From positions 62,001 to 126,000 of the forward strand of contig JAPDQB010000008.1 in the NCBI GenBank assembly GCA_034506175.1: a DNA stretch of 64,000 nucleotides, given 5' to 3'. Every line of letters starts with the position of its first letter. The first letter of the stretch is position 1. The position numbers were made by a program, and so were the translations under genes. The notes beneath the pieces were generated by a model. It did not search any database. It worked only from the letters and a program-made list of their open reading frames with translations, and was not told the DNA's origin. This stretch comes from a candidate division KSB1 bacterium. GTDB lineage: Bacteria; Zhuqueibacterota; Zhuqueibacteria; Zhuqueibacterales; Zhuqueibacteraceae. Positions 24,765-34,246 of the stretch are shown here, piece by piece.

Positions 24765-26321
24765 ATGTCAAAGCTTGTTTTTATGGAAGCACAAAAATCT
24801 TTCTACGTCACCGACTGGCTTGACAAGCGCGCGAAGCTGACGCCGGAGCGGATCGGCTTGCACGATCTCACGAACGGGAAGGATTTCACGTTTGCGGAAT
24901 GGAATGCGCAGGCGAATCGCGCGGCGAATTTTTTGCGCCATCTCGGTGTCGAGAAAGGCGATCGCGTTTCGGTGTATGCGAGCAATTGTGTTGAGTATCT
25001 CGATATCTTGTTCGCGTGCGGAAAAATCGGCGCGATCGTTCACAGCTTGAATTGGCGGCTGACGGTTTTTGAATTGAAAGGCATCATTGAGAAGGCCGCG
25101 CCGAAAGTTCTCATTTATTCTTCGGAGTGGAAAGAGCAAGTGAATGCGCTGCGGCCTGCGCTGAAAACGGTTCAACATTTTATTGCCATCGGCGAAACCG
25201 TGCAGCCGCATGATAAAGCCTTTGCCGAACGCGAGTCTTACCCCACGACTTTGACAGATCGCCCCGATTTGAGCATGGATGATCCGTGGGCAATTTTTTA
25301 CACCGGTGGCACCACCGGCCTGCCGAAGGGTGCCATTATGACGCACGGCAACATGACGTGGAACAGTATCAACACGGTGATGAGCTGGGGCATCACCGCC
25401 GATGATGTTGCACCGCTGCAACTGCCACTTTTTCACATCGGCGGACCGAATATTTTCATGCTGCCGCTGGTGCACGTCGGTGGCAAAACCATTTTGTGTC
25501 GCAGTTTTGATTTGGAGGAAACTTTCGATTTGATTGAAAACGGCGGCATCACGCATTTCGTCGGTGTGCCAACGATGTACGTCATGATGCAGCAGCATAC
25601 AAAATGGGAGAAGATTGATTTTTCCAAATTAAAACTCGTCATCAGCGGCGGCGCGCCGTGCCCCCTGCCGGTGATGGAAAAGTTTTGGGAGAAGGGCATC
25701 GATTTCAAAATGGGCTACGGTTTGACGGAAGCGGCGGGCAACAATTTCTGGCTGCCGCAAAAAGACGTGCGCCGCAAAATCGGTTCGGTCGGCTTTCCGA
25801 TTTTTCACATCGATATGAAAATCGTTCGTGAAGACGGCAGCACTTGCGCTCCCAATGAAATCGGCGAGCTGCTCATTCGCGGGCCGCACGTGACCAGCGG
25901 TTATTGGAATGAGCCGCAGGCGACGGCGGAAACGATCAAAGCCGGTTGGCTGCACACCGGCGACATGGCACGGCAGGATGAAGAGGGTTATTTCTACATC
26001 GCGGGCCGCAGCAAAGACATGTTCATCAGCGGCGGTGAAAACGTTTATCCGGCGGAAGTGGAGGGCGTAATTTATGCGCACCCAGCGGTGGCGGAGGCAG
26101 CGGTGATCGGTGTGCCTCATGACAAGTGGGGAGAAGTCGGGTGCGCTTTTGTTGTGGCCGAAAAAGGCCGCACGTTGACGGAAGCGGAGTTGCTCGGTTT
26201 TATGCGGCAACGTTTGGCGAAATACAAAGTTCCCCACTCCGTGATTTTTGTCGAGACATTGCCGAAAACGGCGATTGGAAAAATTGACAAGAAAATTTTA
26301 AGCGCTCAGCAAACAAAATAA
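24765..26321 (+). CDS. Acyl-CoA ligase (AMP-forming), second copy
   Basis: A 518-residue adenylate-forming ligase. Key motifs are FYTGGTTGLPKGAIMTHGN (near residue 178), MGYGLTEAAGNN (A5), HTGDMARQDEEGYFYIAGR (A7-A8), GENVYPAEVEGVI, and KTAIGKIDKKIL with the catalytic Lys near the C-terminus. It differs clearly from the ligase at 21899 in the acid-binding region (GITHFVGVPTMYVMM against RVTIFGGVPTVFQML), so a different chain is likely. ATG 24765 is taken; ATG 24783 six codons later is equally possible, and neither has a clear ribosome binding site. It is the last gene of the acyl cluster. Confidence 0.9.
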   Translation: MSKLVFMEAQKSFYVTDWLDKRAKLTPERIGLHDLTNGKDFTFAEWNAQANRAANFLRHLGVEKGDRVSVYASNCVEYLDILFACGKIGAIVHSLNWRLTVFELKGIIEKAAPKVLIYSSEWKEQVNALRPALKTVQHFIAIGETVQPHDKAFAERESYPTTLTDRPDLSMDDPWAIFYTGGTTGLPKGAIMTHGNMTWNSINTVMSWGITADDVAPLQLPLFHIGGPNIFMLPLVHVGGKTILCRSFDLEETFDLIENGGITHFVGVPTMYVMMQQHTKWEKIDFSKLKLVISGGAPCPLPVMEKFWEKGIDFKMGYGLTEAAGNNFWLPQKDVRRKIGSVGFPIFHIDMKIVREDGSTCAPNEIGELLIRGPHVTSGYWNEPQATAETIKAGWLHTGDMARQDEEGYFYIAGRSKDMFISGGENVYPAEVEGVIYAHPAVAEAAVIGVPHDKWGEVGCAFVVAEKGRTLTEAELLGFMRQRLAKYKVPHSVIFVETLPKTAIGKIDKKILSAQQTK

Positions 26322-26416
26322 ATCATTCGCCAAGCGGTTTTCGCTCAGGCGTCTTGCAAGGTGTGAAACGGCTTGGCAAAATCCACTCACATTTTATATT
26401 AACCCCTGGAGGTCTT

Positions 26417-28849
26417 ATGAGGTACCCCAATCATCATCGCGGGCTGTGGCTGAGCCTGGCCTTGCTGTTGGTTATGGCCACGGCCGCCATGGCGCAAAAT
26501 GGCACCATCAGCGGCACGGTGAAAGCCAAAGCCGGCGGCGAGAGCTTGTCCGGCGCGAATGTCGCCATCGTCGGCACGACCATGGGCGCGGCAACGGATG
26601 CGAATGGCAATTACACGATTGCCAATGTTCCGCCTGGCAGCTACAGACTACGGGTGACTTTCATCGGCTACGAAGAAGCGTCGCAAAATGTCAGGCTGAC
26701 AGCAGGACAAACCGAAACGGTGAATTTCACCTTGAGTGAAACCAGCGTGCTGGGCGATCCGGTGGTGGTAAGCGCCTCGCGCCGCGTCGAAAAACTCACC
26801 GAGGCTCCGGCGAGCATTACGGTTGTTACCTCGTCTGATCTCGCCAAAAGCTCCGGCTTGACCTATGGCGAGGGCTTGCAAAAAGCGCGCGGCGTCGATG
26901 TCTATCGCACCGGAGTGGACGGTGTCGGTATCAATGCGCGCGGTTTCATGACGGCCTATAGTTATCGCATGCAACTGATGGCCGACGGCAAAAACGGCAT
27001 GTTGCCGGGCGCCGGCTTGGCCGCCGGCAATTTGCTGCCGGTGGCGCGCGATGACATCGAGCGCCTCGAAACCGTGCTGGGCCCGAGCTCGGCGCTTTAC
27101 GGCCCGAACGCGCACAACGGCCTCGTCAATATTGTTACCAAAGATCCGCGCGATTCTCGCGGCACGACGTTGACGTTGGGCGGCGGCACGCGTGATACGC
27201 GCATTGCACGGTTGCGCCACGCTGGCACTGCCGGCGAGCGGGTTGCCTATAAAGTCAACGGCGAATTTACGAAGGCGACTGACTTTATCAAAAACGATCC
27301 CGTCGGCAGACGCGCGGACGGCACTGTGGTTTACGAAGATCCTGATCCGGACCTCGAAAGCTTGCGCCTCGATGGCTCAGCGTATTTGAATTTGCTCCGA
27401 GACACGGATTTGATTTTCAGCTACGGCTATAGCAATACGAATTCAATCGGCACGACCAATGTCGGTCGCAACCAAATCGTCGACTGGGTTTATCAGTATG
27501 CGCAACTGCGTCTGAGCTCCAAACATTTTTTCGCACAGGGCTATCTGACCAAAAACGATGCCGGCAGAACCTACGCCATTGATAACGTTGCTGCGCTCCT
27601 GCTTGCCAATCCCAATCTCTCCAAAGAGCAGGCGATTGACCGCATCAAATTTATTGATGATTCGAAGCGGTACAATCTCGAGGTGCAAGGCAATGTCGAT
27701 TGGCAGGGCTTTCATCTGATCGGCGGCGTCAATCACGAGGACAGCCGGCCGGTCAGCAAGGGCTCCTATCTGGTCGATACCACCGGCTTTGAAATCAAAA
27801 TCAAACAAACCGGTTTTTACGGGCAGGTGGAGCGTGAGTTGGGTGAGCACTTCAAAGTGGTGCTCGCGGGCCGCTACGATACGCACGACAACTATGCTTC
27901 CCAGTTTAGCCCACGAGCCGGCTTGGTCTATAAAGTGACCGGCAAAGGCTCTTTTCGCTTGACCTACAACAAAGCCTTTCAAGCTCCGGCGATTTTGCAA
28001 CAATATTTGTATTTGCCCTTTGGTTCTGCTGCCGGTGTGCCGATCATCCTGCGCGGTAACGGGCGCGGCCTGACGCTGGCAAACGGCGGGCAGATCACGC
28101 CTTTGGATGTGGAGAGGAACGAAACCTTCGAGGCGGGTTACAAGGGTTTGGTCACGAACAATCTTACGGTGGACATCAATGCATATAGCAGCAAGTACGA
28201 CAACTTCATTAGCCCGCTGACGACGGTGGGCTCCCCATTTCCGCCGATTTCCAGTACCGTCGTCAAGATGGGCGATGGGGCAATCACCAAGCCGGAAATC
28301 ACCCTGACCTATTTGAATTTTGGCGAGGTCGCCATTAAGGGCGTGGATGTTGGCTTGGGCTACCAGCTTAACCGAAACCTCGGTTTCTGGATCAATTATT
28401 CGTACATTGATCCAGAAGACATTGCTGACAATCTCGAAAATGACCTCAATGGAAATCAAGTGGTCGATGTAACCGAATACGAAGCCCTGAGCTTCAATAC
28501 GCCGAAGAAGAAATATAACGTGGGCATCGCGCTCAGCAATATTTTCACTAAGGGTACGTATGCATCTTTGAGCATGCGCCATGTCGATAAATACGACTTC
28601 ATCTCTGGACGGCATCGGGCCACGGCGGCGAGAAGAGTTCCCGGCGCCTGGCAGTTTGTCGACCGCGGGCCATTGGGTGGCTTTGAAACGTTTGATCTCA
28701 ACCTGTCCTACGCCATGCAAAACGGCGTGACGATCAATGTTTCAGCCACCAATATTTTCAACGCGCCGCTGCGCGAGATGGTCGGTTCGCCGGAGATTCG
28801 AAGAATCGTTGTCGGCGAAGTGAAATACAATTTCAACTTCGTGCCATAA
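26417..28849 (+). CDS. TonB-dependent receptor with CarboxypepD_reg-like domain
   Basis: An 810-residue outer-membrane receptor. A signal peptide ends at TAAMAQ (about residue 27). Residues 30-112 form the carboxypeptidase-regulatory-like sandwich (GTISGTVKAKAGGESLSG, YTIANVPPGSYRLRV). The plug has VVVSASRRVEKLTEAPASI and VLGPSSALYGPNAHNGLVNI, the form typical of siderophore or vitamin receptors. The barrel ends in VKYNFNFVP. ATG 26417 is chosen because GGAGG lies five bases upstream; the open frame extends further but without signal character. It is different in type from the receptor at 5390. A nearby MFS carrier might act on the same substrate. Confidence 0.92.
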   Translation: MRYPNHHRGLWLSLALLLVMATAAMAQNGTISGTVKAKAGGESLSGANVAIVGTTMGAATDANGNYTIANVPPGSYRLRVTFIGYEEASQNVRLTAGQTETVNFTLSETSVLGDPVVVSASRRVEKLTEAPASITVVTSSDLAKSSGLTYGEGLQKARGVDVYRTGVDGVGINARGFMTAYSYRMQLMADGKNGMLPGAGLAAGNLLPVARDDIERLETVLGPSSALYGPNAHNGLVNIVTKDPRDSRGTTLTLGGGTRDTRIARLRHAGTAGERVAYKVNGEFTKATDFIKNDPVGRRADGTVVYEDPDPDLESLRLDGSAYLNLLRDTDLIFSYGYSNTNSIGTTNVGRNQIVDWVYQYAQLRLSSKHFFAQGYLTKNDAGRTYAIDNVAALLLANPNLSKEQAIDRIKFIDDSKRYNLEVQGNVDWQGFHLIGGVNHEDSRPVSKGSYLVDTTGFEIKIKQTGFYGQVERELGEHFKVVLAGRYDTHDNYASQFSPRAGLVYKVTGKGSFRLTYNKAFQAPAILQQYLYLPFGSAAGVPIILRGNGRGLTLANGGQITPLDVERNETFEAGYKGLVTNNLTVDINAYSSKYDNFISPLTTVGSPFPPISSTVVKMGDGAITKPEITLTYLNFGEVAIKGVDVGLGYQLNRNLGFWINYSYIDPEDIADNLENDLNGNQVVDVTEYEALSFNTPKKKYNVGIALSNIFTKGTYASLSMRHVDKYDFISGRHRATAARRVPGAWQFVDRGPLGGFETFDLNLSYAMQNGVTINVSATNIFNAPLREMVGSPEIRRIVVGEVKYNFNFVP

Positions 28850-29172
28850 TTGGGTTTGACTGTTGGCCGGTTCGCCAGTTAGCTGGTTCGCTTTGATTTT
28901 TTATCGTACCACCGGCGCAACAAAGCAGATTAGTTAATTTGGCCGACCGGACGCTGGATTTTTTGAAACCCTGAGAGGGTATCTGTCAAGTCACTGACCG
29001 GACACTTTTTTCACCTCAATTTTCGGGAGTTCAACAAATTCAAGTGACCGACCAGTCGCGTTTCCTCTTTTTCAGATACCCTCTGAGAATTTTTCTCTGG
29101 CTGTGTGGAAGCCCCCTCGAGACGATGCTGGCGCACACAACGAGAATAAATTTAAGCGTTGAAAAATAATAT
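28850..29172. repeat. Intergenic region holding a long-range inverted repeat
   Basis: AGAGGGTATCTG (28974-28985) and CAGATACCCTCT (29073-29084) are perfect 12-base inverted repeats about 90 bases apart. Between them lie CAAGTCACTGACCGGACAC and AAGTGACCGACCAGTCG, a split version of the palindrome at 12018. Together they look like a small non-coding insertion with terminal inverted repeats. No gene is seen. Confidence 0.65.
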
Positions 29173-30399
29173 ATGATCATGGCGCAAAGACGAGGGGTGG
29201 CAGTTTCGGTCGCGGTGGCGGCTCTTGGTTACTTCGTTGATTTGTATGATATCGTCATCTTCGGTGTCGTGCGCGTTGCCAGCCTCACCGACATCGGCCT
29301 CACTGGCGATGCGCTGACCTCCAAAGGCATTCTGCTGCTCAATCTGCAAATGATTGGTATGCTCATTGGCGGCGTCGGCTGGGGCATCCTCGGGGACAAA
29401 ATCGGCCGGCGTGTCGCGCTGATCGCGACGATTACGATGTACTCGCTGGCCAACATCGCCAACGGGCTGGTCAATGACCTGGCGAGTTACGCAATTTTGC
29501 GTTTTATTGCCGGCGTCGGCCTTGCCGGCGAATTGGGAACGGGCATCACGCTGGTCGCAGAAATTTTGCCCAAACAATATCGCGGCTACGGCACGACGAT
29601 CATTTCTTTTTTGGGTCTGGTCGGCGCACTGACGGCTTCGTACATCGGTGGATCATTCGACTGGCGCACGGCTTATTTCACTGGCGGTGGCATGGGGCTG
29701 GTGGTGTTGGTGGGGCGCCTCATCAGCTTGCGCGAATCGGAAATGTTTCAAGCGCAAAAGCAAACAGCGCACAGGCGCGGCGATGTCATGCTGATCTTGC
29801 GCTCGAACAAAATATTGCTCAAATATTTGGCTGTCACGGCGATTGGCGTACCGATTTGGTATGTTTCCGGCATCATCGTCACGTTTTCGCCGGAGTTTGG
29901 TCAGGCGCTCAATTTGGCGCGCGCGATTACAGCGGCGGAGACATTGCGTTGGCAGGCAATTGGTCTGGCCATCGGCAGCGGCTTAAGTGGCATCATGAGT
30001 GAGGTGATCAAAAATCGGAAAAAAGTAATCTGGGGTTGTTTTATTCTGATGGCGATTCTCCTCGCGGCGTTGCTCATGACGCCTCAAACCGATCCCGCTT
30101 TTTTTATGATCCTCATTTTTGTGATCGGCCTCGGCCAAGGCTATTGGACGGTTTTTATTACGATGGCGGCTGAACAATTTGGGACGAACATCCGCGCGAC
30201 GGTGACGACTTCGGTGCCAAATTTCGTGCGCGCCATGGTCGTGCCGATGACGATCGTTTTGAATAGCATCCGCCATCCGCTCGGATTGATCAACAGCACA
30301 ATGCTCATCGGCGGGGTTGTCTTTGCTTTGGCGTGCTTGTCACTTTATGCGATGAAAGAAACGTACGGACGGGATATTGATTTTGTCGAGGGGGAGTAA
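29173..30399 (+). CDS. MFS transporter
   Basis: A 408-residue inner-membrane carrier of the major facilitator superfamily with 12 predicted spans. The loop 2-3 signature appears as WGILGDKIGRRVALI, and the inter-domain loop (residues 190-215) is basic. An early Asp (YFVDLYDIVIF) resembles the sugar/organic acid (SP or metabolite-H+ symporter) branch. GLAGELGTGITLVAEILP in span 4-5 is also of that type. Substrate cannot be fixed. ATG 29173 follows an AT-rich stretch with no strong ribosome binding site; ATG 29179 is an alternative. It stands alone. Confidence 0.88.
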   Translation: MIMAQRRGVAVSVAVAALGYFVDLYDIVIFGVVRVASLTDIGLTGDALTSKGILLLNLQMIGMLIGGVGWGILGDKIGRRVALIATITMYSLANIANGLVNDLASYAILRFIAGVGLAGELGTGITLVAEILPKQYRGYGTTIISFLGLVGALTASYIGGSFDWRTAYFTGGGMGLVVLVGRLISLRESEMFQAQKQTAHRRGDVMLILRSNKILLKYLAVTAIGVPIWYVSGIIVTFSPEFGQALNLARAITAAETLRWQAIGLAIGSGLSGIMSEVIKNRKKVIWGCFILMAILLAALLMTPQTDPAFFMILIFVIGLGQGYWTVFITMAAEQFGTNIRATVTTSVPNFVRAMVVPMTIVLNSIRHPLGLINSTMLIGGVVFALACLSLYAMKETYGRDIDFVEGE

Positions 30400-30433
30400 G
30401 GCCTTCTTGTGCCTGCGAGTTGCAAAGCCTGAA

Positions 30434-31885
30434 TTATCCCCTCTTGCTCTTCGCCTTTTTGTAAACTTCCATATACTTCCTCGCCGATTTCTGCCAGGAA
30501 AAATCCTCCGCCATCCCGCGCGCGACGACTTTCATCCACTCATCTTTCTGATAGAAAATCGTCAAGGCCCGCTGGATGGTGGTGTATAACGCGTACGGCG
30601 TAAAATCCCAAAACGAAAAACCGTTGCCCTGCTGGTTGAACTCATGATAGTCTTTGACGGTGTCTGCCAAGCCGCCGGTTTTGCGAACGATGGGCACGGT
30701 ACCGTAATTCAAGCTGTACATTTGATTCAACCCGCACGGCTCGTAACGCGATGGCATCAGGTACATGTCACAGCCGGCGGTGATCCAATGTGCCAGCTCA
30801 TTGTTGAAGCCGAGATAAACCGAAACTTTTTCCGGATATGTGCTTGCCGCCCAACGCAGAAAATCCTCATATTTTTGCTCGCCGCTTCCCAGAAAGACAA
30901 GCTGCAACGGCATTTGCATCAGCTCCGGGAACGCCTGGGAAATAATCTCCAACCCCTTTTGCACCGCCAGGCGCGAGATCATGCCGATGGCCGGCACGTT
31001 TTCATGAAATGGCAATTTGACGTAATCCAGCAGGGCCTTTTTATTTTTTATTTTATCGGTGAACGTGTCAAAATCGTAGCGCTGCGGAATGAATCTGTCA
31101 ACGCGCGGACTCCAGTCACTTGGATCAATGCCGTTCAAAATGCCGTAAAAATCATCGCGCCGCATTGCCAAAACGCCATCGAGGCGCTCGCCATACTCCG
31201 GGGTTTGAATCTCACGCGCGTAGGTTTCGCTCACTGTTGTGATCGCATCCGCATACAACAAGCCCGCCTTCAAAAACGAAAACGCTTGGTGAAACTCGTA
31301 TGGCCCCATCGGATAATACTTGTCATAATACAAACCGGCGTGATAAATCGATTCTTTCGAAAACGCGCCTTGATAGGCGAGATTGTGAATCGACAGCACC
31401 GAAGCAGTATGCCAGAACAGGCTGTCCCAACCGTATTTTTCCCGCAGATAAACCGGCAGCAGCGCGGTTTGCCAATCGTTGCCATGCAAAATATCCGGCG
31501 GCCAATGATAACGCTGCAGAATTTGGAACACGGCGTTTTGCAAAAGAATGAAGCGCTTGTCTTCATCCGCAGCGTTGGTGTAAAGCGAGGCGCGGTGATA
31601 ATAACGCGGACAATCGATGAAATAATGCTCGACGCCGGCCTCGTTTTTCTTGTACCAAACGTGGTAATAAACCGTCTCGCTGCCGATTTGCACGGGAATG
31701 TCATACAATTCACGCGCAAAAGACAGACCGTGATGGATGGTGTTGATCGAGCCGTACAGCGGCATGAAAACTTTGACCTCGCATCCTTCCGCCGCCAAGG
31801 CCGAGGGCAACGCGCCGCTCACGTCCGCCAGGCCGCCGGTTTTCGCAAAGGGCACACATTCACTTGTTGCAAACGCGATTCGCAT
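30434..31885 (-). CDS. glgA: Glycogen synthase (ADP-glucose type)
   Basis: A 483-residue GT5 enzyme that transfers glucose from ADP-glucose to growing alpha-1,4-glucan. The N-terminus has the ADP-glucose motif KTGGLADVSGALP (Lys15). The C-terminal GT-B domain has the catalytic ISRLAVQKG, SRYEPCGLNQMYSLNYGT and VRKTGGLADTV segments. Length is typical. ATG 31885 follows GGAGGAAGGAC. The gene is alone here; other glycogen genes are not in the window. It shows glucan storage capacity. Confidence 0.96.
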   Translation of the reverse strand: MRIAFATSECVPFAKTGGLADVSGALPSALAAEGCEVKVFMPLYGSINTIHHGLSFARELYDIPVQIGSETVYYHVWYKKNEAGVEHYFIDCPRYYHRASLYTNAADEDKRFILLQNAVFQILQRYHWPPDILHGNDWQTALLPVYLREKYGWDSLFWHTASVLSIHNLAYQGAFSKESIYHAGLYYDKYYPMGPYEFHQAFSFLKAGLLYADAITTVSETYAREIQTPEYGERLDGVLAMRRDDFYGILNGIDPSDWSPRVDRFIPQRYDFDTFTDKIKNKKALLDYVKLPFHENVPAIGMISRLAVQKGLEIISQAFPELMQMPLQLVFLGSGEQKYEDFLRWAASTYPEKVSVYLGFNNELAHWITAGCDMYLMPSRYEPCGLNQMYSLNYGTVPIVRKTGGLADTVKDYHEFNQQGNGFSFWDFTPYALYTTIQRALTIFYQKDEWMKVVARGMAEDFSWQKSARKYMEVYKKAKSKRG

Positions 31886-31981
31886 TTGTCCTTCCTCCGA
31901 AAATGATTAAACAACGAAAGCGGGAAAAAGATAAACAACTTTCCCGCCAAAGTCAAGGTCGAACCAAATGAAGGATTATTT

Positions 31982-32842
31982 TTACACGGGTCCGTGAATG
32001 ACCCCCGTCACAATTTCCTGCGGCGGAATGATGAGTTTGCCGTTCAAATCGACAAAGATGCCGAGCGAGTAATCACGTGCGAGCAATTTGCCGGTGGCAG
32101 CGTTATAAATTTCGTGAATCCACGCGCCGCGCACTTTGCCCATCTCGCAAATCCAGCTCACGATCTCGATTTGATCGTTATCCAGGGCCGGCTCGAAATA
32201 TTCCAGCTCGTGGCCGCCTTGCACGACGAGCCAATCGTGGCGCAGGCTTTCAATCGGATGGCCGGCCGCGCGAATTGCCTCAAAATGGGCTTGGGTAATC
32301 CAATGCAAATAGACGGCGTTGTTCACGTGCTGCGCCGTATCCACTTCATAGGTTTGCACCCGGCGGTGATGGCGATAGCGATACGCCTTCTCGGTTTTCT
32401 GCGGGTTGCGCATCCGAATTTCCAGATCTTCCAATTCACCGGTGGGATCAAAAGCCTTTTCGAATTCTTTCGGAATGCGAAGCGGTTGGCCGGTTTTCAA
32501 GTCGAGATAAACCCAATTGGCGCGGGCACGCGCCACTGGAGCGCCGTCGCGGCGGCGGGTGATTTTATATTCGCGATTGGAAGTCACGCGCTTCATGTCG
32601 GAAACCCACGTCGTCACCTCCAACTCGTCGCCGTAAGCGGCTTGCAAGTAGTAGCGAATCGACAGGTGGCGGATCACCCAGCCCGCGCCGTGGTCGCGAT
32701 ACCACGCCGGACTGTAACCGGCATCGGTGGAGGCCTCGATCGCAGCCTCCTGCATGTAGTTGGCGTAAATCGCGTGGTTGAGGTGATGAAATGAATCCAG
32801 CTCGTAGTGGCGCACGCGGAAACGGCGCGTAAATTGGCGCAT
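31982..32842 (-). CDS. Double-hotdog acyl-(ACP) thioesterase
   Basis: A 286-residue cytosolic protein of two hotdog domains. Domain one (residues 1-130) has RVRHYELDSFHHLNHAIYANYMQEA; domain two (150-280) has YEVDTAQHVNNAVYLHWITQA. These Asp/His/Asn helix signatures are those of 4HBT/FatA-type thioesterases that free fatty acids from ACP or CoA. The WVYLDLKTGQPLRIP segment also fits FatA-like enzymes. ATG 32842 follows AAAGGAGAAAAACC. It is divergent from the microcompartment genes and could supply free acids to the ligases at 21899 and 24765, but this is inference. Confidence 0.88.
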   Translation of the reverse strand: MRQFTRRFRVRHYELDSFHHLNHAIYANYMQEAAIEASTDAGYSPAWYRDHGAGWVIRHLSIRYYLQAAYGDELEVTTWVSDMKRVTSNREYKITRRRDGAPVARARANWVYLDLKTGQPLRIPKEFEKAFDPTGELEDLEIRMRNPQKTEKAYRYRHHRRVQTYEVDTAQHVNNAVYLHWITQAHFEAIRAAGHPIESLRHDWLVVQGGHELEYFEPALDNDQIEIVSWICEMGKVRGAWIHEIYNAATGKLLARDYSLGIFVDLNGKLIIPPQEIVTGVIHGPV

Positions 32843-33041
32843 GGTTTTTCTCCTTTCTGGAAATTAAAATACGCCGTTTTTTCGAGAATTTCAAGACTCA
32901 TTTGTGTCGAAATCGCCATGCAAGATTTTAAAAAAATAGTGGAAACCTGCCGGGCGCTTTTGTATATTTTAAATGAGGTGCGCCGATTGCTCGTAAAAAA
33001 ACAATAGCCATTAACAAGCAAACAGCTGCCAGTAACCAGAC

Positions 33042-33317
33042 ATGCTCATCTGCCGTGTGGTCGGAGACGTGGTCTCCACCATCAAAAACCAACATCTCCA
33101 AGGCCACAAGCTTCTGCTCGTGCAGCCGGTCGATCTCGACGGCCAGACCCCGCAAGGCGAGACGATGATCGCCCTGGATAGAGTCGATGCCGGGCCGCAG
33201 GATTTGGTGCTGGTTAATCGCGAAGGCGGCGCCGCGCGCATTCTGCTGAATAATCCGAAAATTCCCGTGCAGGCCGTCATCGTCGGCGTGATTGATAACA
33301 TCGATGTTGCCAAATGA
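33042..33317 (+). CDS. EutN/CcmL-family microcompartment vertex protein
   Basis: A 91-residue OB-fold protein of the bacterial microcompartment pentamer family, which caps the vertices of icosahedral shells. [19 protein letters not shown], the mid-segment [11 protein letters not shown] and [14 protein letters not shown] are typical. Length is normal. It overlaps the following deoC gene by four bases (ATGA), so the two are translationally coupled. No hexameter shell gene (BMC-H or BMC-T) lies in the window, so either the main shell locus is elsewhere or this is a satellite. No clear ribosome binding site is seen. Confidence 0.92.
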   Translation: MLICRVVGDVVSTIKNQHLQGHKLLLVQPVDLDGQTPQGETMIALDRVDAGPQDLVLVNREGGAARILLNNPKIPVQAVIVGVIDNIDVAK

Positions 33318-34144
33318 ATTTTGATGAACGCTTAAACCGCATTATTGCAGAAGAAATGGGGCATCGGTATCGCGCGCCCCAATGCAACTGGTGTTGGGTT
33401 TGTCCCGATTGCAAAACCGAAGTCGTTTCCCACATTGTGAGAAACGGCGCGGCGCGAGTCGGTGCCAATCCCGGCATCGGCCCGCTGCATGGCGACATGG
33501 CTCAAACCATCGATCATACCTTGTTAAAAGCCGAAGCCACGCAGGTGCAGGTTGAAAAGCTTTGTGAGGAAGCCGCGGCCTACAGCTTTGCCAGCGTTTG
33601 TGTGAATCCGACGTGGGTGCCACTTTGTTACAAACTTCTGCGCGGGACAAGCGTGATGGTTTGCACCGTGGTCGGGTTTCCGCTGGGTGCGACGACGACG
33701 GAAACGAAAGCATTTGAAGCGCGCCAGGCCGTGGCATGCGGCGCCTCCGAAATCGACATGGTCATCAATATTGGCCGCCTCAAATCCGGCGATTACGACA
33801 CGGTCGAACACGATATTTATCACGTGGTGCGGGCCTCGGCGCCGGCGCATGTGAAAGTGATCATTGAAACGTGTTATTTAACCGATGATGAGAAAATCAA
33901 AGCCTGTGTGCTCGCGCAAGAAGCCGGCGCGCATTTTGTGAAAACCTCGACCGGCTTCGGCTCCGGCGGTGCGAAAATCGAAGACATCGCGCTCATGCGC
34001 CGCGTAGTCGGCGAATCCATGGGCGTCAAAGCCTCCGGCGGCATCCGCGAGTACGAAACTGCCGCGCAGATGATCGAAGCTGGTGCCTCGCGCATCGGCG
34101 CTTCGGCCAGTGTCGCGATTGTGGAGAAAAAGCAGGCGGCGTGA
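33314..34144 (+). CDS. deoC: Deoxyribose-phosphate aldolase with N-terminal Cys-rich extension
   Basis: A 276-residue class I aldolase cleaving 2-deoxyribose-5-phosphate (or a related sugar phosphate) to acetaldehyde and glyceraldehyde-3-phosphate. The core starts at [12 protein letters not shown] (about residue 65). Active-site residues are Asp148 ([10 protein letters not shown]), Schiff-base Lys210 (FVKTSTGF) and Lys239 (VKASGG). The first 60 residues are extra: an amphipathic helix ([15 protein letters not shown]) like the encapsulation peptides of microcompartment cargo, then [10 protein letters not shown], a likely zinc site. Coupled by ATGA to the EutN-like gene. A role inside a shell that contains acetaldehyde is inferred from that pairing. 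Confidence 0.93.
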   Translation: MNFDERLNRIIAEEMGHRYRAPQCNWCWVCPDCKTEVVSHIVRNGAARVGANPGIGPLHGDMAQTIDHTLLKAEATQVQVEKLCEEAAAYSFASVCVNPTWVPLCYKLLRGTSVMVCTVVGFPLGATTTETKAFEARQAVACGASEIDMVINIGRLKSGDYDTVEHDIYHVVRASAPAHVKVIIETCYLTDDEKIKACVLAQEAGAHFVKTSTGFGSGGAKIEDIALMRRVVGESMGVKASGGIREYETAAQMIEAGASRIGASASVAIVEKKQAA

Positions 34145-34246
34145 AATACTGAATGCTTGATGCTGTTTTAGAGCGATAATATGACCTTGTCTGCGGGCTG
34201 CTTCAATGCGTGGGGGCGAAATCTGCGACTGAATCAATCGTATTCC

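Noticed and set aside
18655..26321. OleABCD long-chain olefin cluster
   Set aside because: Hydrolase, thiolase-fold enzyme, AMP ligase and SDR resemble the Ole set by category, but the SDR is a 247-residue FabG type rather than the longer OleD epimerase type, and there are two ligases with ordinary CoA-ligase motifs.
30644..31906. Plus-strand open frame of 420 codons across glgA
   Set aside because: Antisense shadow of an unmistakable glycogen synthase, with no family features.
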